Made by a program: the position numbers and the translations under genes | In this document: positions 5,625 through 10,718 of the stretch, one piece after another | How the letters are laid out: each line of letters opens with the position of its first letter | Numbering within the stretch: the stretch's first letter is position 1 | Notes under the pieces: model-generated | Databases searched by the model: none | What the model saw: the letters and a program-made list of their open reading frames with translations, nothing else | What the model was told of the DNA's origin: nothing | Source: Candidatus Eiseniibacteriota bacterium | GTDB lineage: Bacteria > Eisenbacteria > RBG-16-71-46 | Direction of reading: 5' to 3' | DNA: 10,718 nt | Assembly: GCA_903921835.1 (NCBI GenBank) | Contig: CAIXRL010000497.1 | Location: forward strand, 1 to 10,718

Positions 5625-7421
5625 ATGATGGTGCGCGCGCGGGGTCACGAGGACCGGGCCGCGACCGGAGTGCTGTTCGCGGCGCTGGTGCTGCTGGCAC
5701 TTGCGCGGCTGGCGGCCCAGGTGGCGCCCTCGATGTACGCGTGGTCGATCAACTTCGGGCGCACCGCACCGCCCGCGTTCGCGATCGCCGGCTTCGCGCT
5801 CCTCGCCGCAGGTCTCCTGCCCGCGAGCGGCGGGTACTTCGGAGCCGCGCTCGAGCCACGGCACCCCGCGTCCGCTCCGGGGCGCTGGCTGGCACCGGTG
5901 CTGGCGGCCGTGGGCGTCGCGCTCGTGGTGCTGCTGCACGATCGCGCGCTCTTCGTCGGGGACGCGCTGCTGCGCGCCGGCCAGCTGCACGAGAAGGGCG
6001 CGTTCTGGAGGATGTTCCCGCAGGCGATGCCGCTCGACCGGGGCATGCACGACTGGCTGCCGCAGCACGCCGCCGCACTCACATCGTGGGGCCCCGGGAC
6101 CTGGCTCCGCGCGCTCGGGGCCGCCGAGGTCGCGCTGCTGGCGTGGATCGCGGTCCGCTTCGCCGACGGGCTCGGCGTGCGCGGGGCGTTGCGTGTCGGA
6201 ATCGCGTGCGCGGTGCTCTTCGGCGGCTACGTTCAGCTGCTGACGGGATACGGCAAGCCCACCGGCGAGATCGCGATCTGCACGCTGGCGGCGGGAGTCT
6301 TCGGCCTCGAGATCGCGCGCCAACGCCGCGGCACCCTCGCCTTCGGACTCGTCGTGAGTTGCGCGCTCCTGCTGCACCGCGCGGGGCTGCCGCTGCTCGC
6401 CGTCTGGCTCGCGGTCGTGGTCCTGTGGGCGCGCGACACGCGGCCCGGTCGCGGGCTGTGGGGCGCGTTGCACCTGGCGCTGCCGCTGGTGACGCTCGCG
6501 GTGCTCGGCCCCCGCCTCGTGCATCTGCTGCTGGGCTTCGACGTGCACGTGAACTTCGCCTCCCACGAGGTGGAGGCGCAGGGCGGAATCCTGCGCGCGG
6601 CCCTCTCCCGGCTGCGCCTGCTCGACGACGCCAACGTGCTGCTGCTGCTCGCGCCGCTGCTGCCCGCGGCGCTCGCGCTCACTCCCTGGCTCCGGCGCGA
6701 GGACGTCCAGCGACCCGAGTTCCCGGTGCTCGCGGCGCTCGTCGCCGGATCGGCTCCCGCGCTGCTGTTCGTCTACGTCACGCAGGGGCCGTTCCGCGAC
6801 TGGGACGCCTTCGCGGGCAGCGGCGCCGCCGCGGCGCTCGCCGGCGCCTGGGTGATCGCGCGCGTTCTGGCGCGCGCGCCGCGATCGCGCCGGCTCGGCC
6901 TGCCCATCGCGACCTCCGCCCTCGCGCCGCTCGTGCTGCTGATGGCATCGCAATCCGACCTCCGCTCGGGGCTCGACCGTGCACACCGGTTCCTCGCGGA
7001 GCGCCCGACCCGCACGAGTTCCCAGCGTCTCGCGACGCTCGACTACATCGGGCTGGCCTGCCTCACCAGCGAGCGCTGGAGTGAGGCCGAGGCCGCCTAC
7101 GCCTCGCTTTGCGAGGGGGCGCCGCACGCCAGGGCGCTCATCCTCTGGGGAACCAGCGCCGCCATCGCGGGCGATTCGCGCGACGCGCAACGGGCCTTCG
7201 GTGAACTCACGGCGCGCAACCCGGCCGAGCCGATCGGCTGGATGGGGCTCTGGATGATGGCCGTGGCCAACCGCGACCCCTCCGGGGCCGAACGCGCGGA
7301 CGCGGTCGTGCGACGGTGGCTGCGGAACGGACCCGAGTGGAAGGTCCTCAACGTCTACTTCGATCACTATCCGGCGATGGCGTCGCTGATCCCCGCCCAC
7401 GCCGGGCCCGCCGCGCCCTGA
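5625..7421 (+). CDS. Polytopic membrane protein with C-terminal TPR-like region, possibly GT-C-like
   Basis: A 598-residue protein with GGGAGG at 5615-5620. There are tandem ATGs at 5625 and 5628; the second has the better spacing (7 bases versus 4), so the true product may be one residue shorter. The first 450 residues hold about eleven or twelve hydrophobic segments, for example near residues 14-35, 48-68, 88-106, 160-180, 188-209, 240-265, 280-305, 335-355, 370-390 and 400-420, separated by arginine-rich turns. Loop motifs include LFVGDALLRAGQLHEKG after the third segment and VYVTQGPFRDWDAFAGSG late in the membrane part. From about residue 468 the protein is soluble and helical, with TPR-like pairs (YIGLACLTSERWSEAEAAYA and LWGTSAAIAGDSRDAQRAFG). 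This build resembles GT-C-fold glycosyltransferase-like proteins with TPR tails, which use lipid-linked sugars at the outer face of the membrane. I see no diagnostic catalytic motif, so the activity is inference only. Confidence 0.72.
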   Translation: MMVRARGHEDRAATGVLFAALVLLALARLAAQVAPSMYAWSINFGRTAPPAFAIAGFALLAAGLLPASGGYFGAALEPRHPASAPGRWLAPVLAAVGVALVVLLHDRALFVGDALLRAGQLHEKGAFWRMFPQAMPLDRGMHDWLPQHAAALTSWGPGTWLRALGAAEVALLAWIAVRFADGLGVRGALRVGIACAVLFGGYVQLLTGYGKPTGEIAICTLAAGVFGLEIARQRRGTLAFGLVVSCALLLHRAGLPLLAVWLAVVVLWARDTRPGRGLWGALHLALPLVTLAVLGPRLVHLLLGFDVHVNFASHEVEAQGGILRAALSRLRLLDDANVLLLLAPLLPAALALTPWLRREDVQRPEFPVLAALVAGSAPALLFVYVTQGPFRDWDAFAGSGAAAALAGAWVIARVLARAPRSRRLGLPIATSALAPLVLLMASQSDLRSGLDRAHRFLAERPTRTSSQRLATLDYIGLACLTSERWSEAEAAYASLCEGAPHARALILWGTSAAIAGDSRDAQRAFGELTARNPAEPIGWMGLWMMAVANRDPSGAERADAVVRRWLRNGPEWKVLNVYFDHYPAMASLIPAHAGPAAP

Positions 7422-7428
7422 GCGGCGG
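7408..7428 (+). terminator. GC hairpin around the stop codon of the membrane-protein gene
   Basis: CCGCCGC (7408-7414) and GCGGCGG (7422-7428) form a perfect 7-bp stem whose 7-base loop contains the TGA stop (7419-7421). No T-tract follows. It may be a weak terminator or a 3'-end stabiliser, like the hairpin at 2158-2182. Confidence 0.3.
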
Positions 7429-7643
7429 AGCGTGGGCCCGTCGGGGCGCGTGGGGCGTGGCGGCGTCGACGAAGCGGTGCGCTGGCCGACCAAAGCGGGG
7501 CGCGCGCGGAAGCTCCCGCTCCCGGCTCGTCAAGGCTCGAGGCCCTGCGGTGCGGCAGCCCGGCGCGCGATCCGTCGTGCCGGCCGCGTCGCGATCCAGG
7601 TGCCGCCTCCAGGTCAGCTCCCGAGCTGGGCGTATCACGAAAG
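7429..7643. other. Convergent intergenic stretch with no recognised gene
   Basis: Between the membrane-protein stop and the trpB terminator hairpin I see no gene, promoter or repeat that I can support. The open frames crossing it are Arg/Gly-rich artefacts of the base composition. Confidence 0.5.
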
Positions 7644-7673
7644 GGGCCGCGCGGAGTGCTCTCCGCGCGGCCC
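7644..7673 (-). terminator. Intrinsic terminator downstream of trpB
   Basis: A perfect 13-bp stem (7644-7656 with 7661-7673) closes a 4-base loop, starting about 20 bases after the trpB stop on the minus strand. In that direction it is followed by CTTTCGTGATACG, a short T-rich run. It may also end transcripts from the convergent membrane-protein gene. Confidence 0.8.
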
Positions 7674-7694
7674 GGTGCCCATGGCGATCGGCCG

Positions 7695-9050
7695 TCAGAC
7701 CTGCGGCAGCGTCCCGAGCCCGGCGTGGATCATCTCGTCGGAGTACTCCTGGTCCACGAGCTCGCCGGCGAAGTACTTCTGGTACGAGGCGAGATCGAAG
7801 TGCCCGTGGCCACTGGCGATGAAGACGATCGTCTTCTTCTCGCCCGTCTGCCTGCAGCGCAGCGCCTCGTCCACGGCGGCCTTGATCGCGTGCGCGGTCT
7901 CGGGCGCGGGCACGTGGCCCTCGGTCCGCGCGAACTTCACCGCGGCGTCGAAGACGGGGTTCTGCTGGTGCGCCTCGGCCTCGATCAGCCCGAGGTCCTT
8001 GAGGTGGCTCACGATGGGAGCCATGCCGTGGTAGCGCAGCCCGCCGGCGTGGATCGACGGCGGCATGAAGTCGTGCCCGAGCGTGAACATCTTCATCAAC
8101 GGCGTCAGGCCGGCGGTGTCGCCGAAATCGTAGCGGTAGACGCCGCGCGTCAGGCTGGGACACGCGGCGGGCTCGACCGCGACGATGCGCGTCTTCCTGC
8201 CGTCCACGATCTTGTCGCGCACGAACGGCAGCGCGAGGCCGGCGAAGTTCGATCCGCCGCCGGCGCAGCCGATCACGGTGTCGGGATACTCGCCCGCCAT
8301 CTCGAGCTGCTTGAGCGTCTCGAGCCCGATCACGGTCTGGTGGAGCAGCACGTGGTTGAGCACGCTGCCGAGCGCGTACTTGGTGTCCGCGCGCGTGGCG
8401 GCGTCCTCGACGGCCTCGCTGATGGCCATGCCGAGCGAGCCGGGCGAGTCCGGGTCCTTCGCGAGCATGGCGCGACCGGCGTTGGTCTCGTTGCTCGGGC
8501 TGGCGACGCACTGCCCGCCCCACGTTTCCATGAGCATGCGACGATACGGTTTCTGGTCGTAGCTCACGCGCACCATGTAGACCTTGCACTCGAGTCCGAA
8601 CAGACCGGTCGCGAACGACAGCGCGCTGCCCCACTGGCCGGCGCCGGTCTCCGTGGCGAGGCGCTTCACGCCCTCGTTCATGTTGTACCAGGCCTGCGGC
8701 ACCGCGGTGTTGGGCTTGTGGCTGCCTGCGGGACTCACGCCTTCCCACTTGTAGTAGATCTTCGCGGGCGTGCCGAGCAGGCGCTCGAGCCGCCGCGCAC
8801 GCACGAGCGGCGTCGGGCGCCAGATCCTGTACGCCTCGAGAATGGGCTCCGGGATGTCCACCCAGCGCTCGGTCGTGACCTCCTGCATGATCAGCCCCAT
8901 CGGGAAGATGGCCGCGAGATCATCGGGACCGACGGGCTGCTTCGTGCCGGGATGCAACACCGCCGGCATCGGCGTGGGCAGGTCGGCCTGGATGTTGTAC
9001 CACTGCCGCGGCATCTCGCTCTCGCTCAGGAAGATCTTCGTCTGGTCCAT
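7695..9050 (-). CDS. trpB: Tryptophan synthase beta chain, TrpB2 type (PLP enzyme)
   Basis: A 451-residue PLP-dependent fold-type II enzyme, expected to condense indole with L-serine to make L-tryptophan in the cytoplasm. The PLP-lysine motif GSHKPNTA places the Schiff-base lysine at residue 112; the catalytic glutamate is in TETGAGQWGSA (Glu134); the glycine-rich phosphate-binding loop GCAGGGSNFAGL covers about 261-272; a late FIASGHGHFD matches the C-terminal cofactor region. The long N-terminus of about 75 residues before the RPTPL motif, the HKPN instead of HKIN lysine motif, and the length of about 450 rather than 400 identify TrpB2 rather than the TrpA-partnered TrpB1. ATG 9048-9050 was chosen for GAGGAG (9056-9061) 5 bases upstream and the family-typical start. 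No trpA or other trp gene adjoins it, fitting a stand-alone indole-scavenging role, though TrpB2 substrates may be broader. It has its own promoter, a structured leader and a terminator. Confidence 0.95.
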   Translation of the reverse strand: MDQTKIFLSESEMPRQWYNIQADLPTPMPAVLHPGTKQPVGPDDLAAIFPMGLIMQEVTTERWVDIPEPILEAYRIWRPTPLVRARRLERLLGTPAKIYYKWEGVSPAGSHKPNTAVPQAWYNMNEGVKRLATETGAGQWGSALSFATGLFGLECKVYMVRVSYDQKPYRRMLMETWGGQCVASPSNETNAGRAMLAKDPDSPGSLGMAISEAVEDAATRADTKYALGSVLNHVLLHQTVIGLETLKQLEMAGEYPDTVIGCAGGGSNFAGLALPFVRDKIVDGRKTRIVAVEPAACPSLTRGVYRYDFGDTAGLTPLMKMFTLGHDFMPPSIHAGGLRYHGMAPIVSHLKDLGLIEAEAHQQNPVFDAAVKFARTEGHVPAPETAHAIKAAVDEALRCRQTGEKKTIVFIASGHGHFDLASYQKYFAGELVDQEYSDEMIHAGLGTLPQV

Positions 9051-9130
9051 CTCGGCTCCTCGGGGTCGGGCTTTGCCATTGCTGCGACGCTGGCGTGCGC
9101 GCACTGCGCGAGAGAAAGGGGAAACGAAAC

Positions 9131-9156
9131 GCCCGCTGCCGGGCTGTGCAGCGGGC
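9131..9156 (-). promoter_or_regulatory. Attenuator-like hairpin with T-rich tail in the trpB leader
   Basis: Arms 9148-9156 and 9131-9139 form a perfect 9-bp GC stem with an 8-base loop. On the minus strand it is followed by GTTTCGTTTCCCCTTTCTCT, a T-rich run rare in this DNA. It lies between the candidate promoter (9193-9221) and the trpB start (9050), so it would stop transcription before the gene unless relieved. One base away, 9158-9164 and 9174-9180 form a second perfect 7-bp hairpin upstream in the transcript. Confidence 0.55.
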
Positions 9157-9192
9157 TGCGGCGGACGTGCACCCCGCCGCTCGAGCCGGTCA

Positions 9193-9221
9193 ATTGCAGC
9201 GCGCGGGCGCGGGAGCGTCAA
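9193..9221 (-). promoter_or_regulatory. Sigma70-like promoter for trpB
   Basis: On the minus strand TTGACG (9216-9221, five of six consensus bases) is followed after exactly 17 bases by TGCAAT (9193-9198, four of six). Transcription would begin near 9186, giving a leader of about 135 bases. This is the best promoter in the window. Confidence 0.6.
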
Positions 9222-9233
9222 GGGAATTGTCCC

Positions 9234-9255
9234 GCCGCGGCCGTTTCCGCGGCCG
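9234..9255. repeat. Inverted and direct repeat between trpB and the glycosyltransferase gene
   Basis: GCCGCGG (9234-9240) and CCGCGGC (9247-9253) are a perfect inverted repeat with a 6-base spacer; the 9-mer CCGCGGCCG also repeats directly at 9235 and 9247. It sits just upstream of the trpB -35 element, where an operator would be expected, but such sequence can arise by chance in GC-rich DNA. Confidence 0.35.
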
Positions 9256-9340
9256 GAATGCGCGTGAAACCATGCACCGTGCCCGGCGCGAGACGCCCCG
9301 GCGTGGCCGCCCGGGGACATGCGCTACCCTGCACGGCACC

Positions 9341-10718
9341 ATGAGCCGGATCGTGCTGAACACCTTCGGGTCGCTCGGCGACCTGCACCCCTACCTCGCG
9401 ATCGGACGCGCGCTGGCCGTTCGCGGCCACGGCGTGGTGGTGGCCACGCACCCGGAGTACAGGTCGCGCGTTGAGTCGGCGGGGCTCGGCTTCCACGGCA
9501 TCCCGCCCGCGCTCGGGGACTTCGCGGACCTGCCGGGCGTGTTCCGCGCGGCGATGCACCCGCGCGACGGCAGCCGCTACGTCCTCTTCCGTCTCTGCCT
9601 GCCCTTCGTGCGCGAGGCGACGCACGCCATGCTCGACGCGGCGGCCGGCGCCGACCTTGTCGTCGGCCATCCGCTCGCATTCGGCGCCGTGATCGCCGCC
9701 GGGGCGCTGGGCGTTCCGCGCGCGCACGTCGCGCTCCAGCCCATGACGATGTTCTCGGCGTTCGATCCGCCCTCGCCCGTGGGACTGCCGCTGCTCGATG
9801 CGCTCCTCGGCCGCGGCCGGCTCCGCTGGCGCGCGGGCTTCGCGCTCGCCCGTCTCGCGACGCGCGGCTGGTTTCGCGCCGTGGACCGGACGCGCGCCGA
9901 ACTGGGTCTGCCGCCCGACCGTCGGCATCCGCTGTTCGACATGTGGTCGCCGACGCTGAACCTGGCGCTGTTCTCGGGGCTACTCATGGCTCCGCAGGCG
10001 GACTGGCCACCGCACACGCTCGTGACCGGCTTCGCGGTGCACGACCGCGGGGCGGACGGCGAGGGCGTGTCGCCGGAGCTGGCCGCGTTCCTCGATGCGG
10101 GGCCGGCGCCGCTGGTGTTCACGCTCGGCTCCTCGGCGGTGTTCGCCGCGGGTCGCTTCTACGAGGAGAGTCTCGCCGCCGCGCGCGCGCTCGGCATGCG
10201 CGCGGTGCTGCTGTGCGGACCGGAAGCGCGCAACCGCCCCGCGGCGATTGCCGGCGGCGACGCCATCGCGGTGGACTACGCACCGCACTCCGGGGTGTTC
10301 CCGCGCGCCGCCGCGATCGTGCACCAGGGGGGCATCGGCACCACGGGCCAGGCGCTCGCCGCGGGGCGGCCCATGCTGGTCATGCCGTGCAGCCACGACC
10401 AGCCGGACAACGCCGCGCGCTGCCGGCGGCTCGGGGTCGCGCGGGTCGTGGCCCGCGGGGACTACCGTGCGCCGCGCGTGGCCGCCGAGCTGCACGCACT
10501 CCTGCGCGACGAGGCGGCGGCGCGCCAGGCCCTGAACCGGCGCGAGGCCGGCGTCGCAGTTGTCATCCCGGAGGGCTTCTCGGTCGCGGTCATAACCCCG
10601 CAGGCGAGCGCCACGCTGCGGCTGATCCAGGACCCGACCCTGACCATCGGCCCGCAGATCGTGCAGGGCATCCTGCAGCAGTTCCTGGACGCACTCTCCG
10701 GGGCCCGGATTGCGGTCG
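9341..10718 (+). CDS. GT-B glycosyltransferase (UDPGT/MGT-like), partial, with an ABC-2 permease-like end
   Basis: An open frame of 459 codons from ATG 9341 to the window edge. The N-terminal half starts MSRIVLNTFGSLGDLHPYLA, the acceptor-side signature of family 1/28 GT-B enzymes, with the G-S-x-G-D loop at residues 10-14 and His16-Pro17. The C-terminal half has FTLGSSAVF near residues 260-268 and the nucleotide-sugar donor signature HQGGIGTTGQALAAGRPMLV beginning at His328, ending in the conserved Asp353-Gln354. Such enzymes move a sugar from a nucleotide donor to a small acceptor (macrolide, sterol, rhamnolipid or carotenoid type); the acceptor cannot be read here. Family-like sequence runs to about residue 395, then changes abruptly to sequence resembling an ABC-2 permease (see next feature), so the normal last 20-30 residues are missing. 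There is no ribosome binding site before the ATG; a TACCCT at 9325-9330 could serve an almost leaderless transcript. Confidence 0.88.
   Translation, partial: MSRIVLNTFGSLGDLHPYLAIGRALAVRGHGVVVATHPEYRSRVESAGLGFHGIPPALGDFADLPGVFRAAMHPRDGSRYVLFRLCLPFVREATHAMLDAAAGADLVVGHPLAFGAVIAAGALGVPRAHVALQPMTMFSAFDPPSPVGLPLLDALLGRGRLRWRAGFALARLATRGWFRAVDRTRAELGLPPDRRHPLFDMWSPTLNLALFSGLLMAPQADWPPHTLVTGFAVHDRGADGEGVSPELAAFLDAGPAPLVFTLGSSAVFAAGRFYEESLAAARALGMRAVLLCGPEARNRPAAIAGGDAIAVDYAPHSGVFPRAAAIVHQGGIGTTGQALAAGRPMLVMPCSHDQPDNAARCRRLGVARVVARGDYRAPRVAAELHALLRDEAAARQALNRREAGVAVVIPEGFSVAVITPQASATLRLIQDPTLTIGPQIVQGILQQFLDALSGARIAV
10535..10718 (+). other. ABC-2 type permease-like fragment fused in frame to the glycosyltransferase
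   Basis: From about residue 398 the frame reads NRREAGVAVVIPEGFSVAVI and then DPTLTIGPQIVQGILQQFLD followed by ALSGARIAV to the window edge. The pattern 'rreaGvAVVIPeGFS', then a variable strand, then 'DPT.TIG..IV...QQF.dglsgariA' is what I know from the extracytoplasmic loop of ABC-2 drug/polysaccharide export permeases (YhaP/DrrB-like), which normally follows a first membrane helix. That helix is absent here, and the loop would be in the cytoplasm. Three codons rare in the neighbourhood (GTT, ATA, ATT) occur in this short stretch. A contig chimera, a deletion that fused two genes, or a true fusion are all possible; the first is my favourite because a natural fusion would put the loop in the wrong compartment. 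Confidence 0.6.

Noticed and set aside
5592..7493. 633-codon open frame on the minus strand across the membrane-protein gene
   Set aside because: The product is a low-complexity Arg/Glu/Gln/His-rich string, the mirror of a hydrophobic GC-rich gene on the other strand. There is no family pattern.
9051..9190. Classical Trp leader peptide, T-box or TRAP site before trpB
   Set aside because: No cluster of TGG codons behind a ribosome binding site, no T-box antiterminator consensus, and no regularly spaced GAG/TAG triplets are present.
9051..9320. Upstream extension of the trpB frame to a start near 9320
   Set aside because: It would add about 90 Arg/Pro/Gly-rich residues absent from the family and would read through the promoter and hairpins; the strong ribosome binding site supports ATG 9048-9050.
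7656..9344. 562-codon open frame on the plus strand across trpB
   Set aside because: It is antisense to trpB, whose PLP motifs are unmistakable; the translation is compositionally biased (Arg/His/Leu/Glu) with no domain.
1..10718. CRISPR arrays, tRNA/rRNA genes, transposases, phage genes or toxin-antitoxin pairs
   Set aside because: I looked for repeated spacer structure, cloverleaf arms and the typical protein motifs and saw none.

Overview
The window is very GC-rich (about 70% G+C by eye), has short intergenic gaps and ordinary Shine-Dalgarno sites. It carries no tRNA, rRNA, CRISPR array or insertion sequence that I can see. A large secreted Kelch-repeat protein ends in a type IX-like/FlgD-Ig-like C-terminal domain, next to a high-GC housekeeping background. 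This suggests an uncultured environmental bacterium of the FCB/Gemmatimonadota/Eisenbacteria kind, but that placement is an inference from style, not a proven assignment.

Layout. 1-623 (minus): 5' part of a Bax-inhibitor-1-like membrane protein that runs off the left edge. 850-1887 (plus): thioredoxin-reductase-like ferredoxin/flavodoxin-NADP+ reductase, followed after 34 bases by a small two-helix membrane protein (1922-2170), probably one transcript. 2298-4886 (plus): one long reading frame for a secreted Kelch beta-propeller protein, cut by a single in-frame TAG at 4296. 4910-5212 (minus): small lipoprotein. 5625-7421 (plus): polytopic membrane protein with a TPR-like tail. 7695-9050 (minus): TrpB2-type tryptophan synthase beta chain with a clear promoter, a terminator-like hairpin in its leader and a strong terminator after the gene. 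9341-10718 (plus): GT-B glycosyltransferase of the UDPGT/MGT type, whose last roughly 60 residues read as the extracytoplasmic part of an ABC-2 permease.

The genes do not form one pathway. They are mostly single transcription units in alternating orientation: divergent at 623/850, 5212/5625 and 9050/9341, convergent at 4886/4910 and 7421/7695. I found no convincing new multi-gene system. The three points most worth checking are the amber codon splitting the Kelch protein, the glycosyltransferase/ABC-2 chimera at the right edge, and the attenuator-like leader of the orphan trpB.
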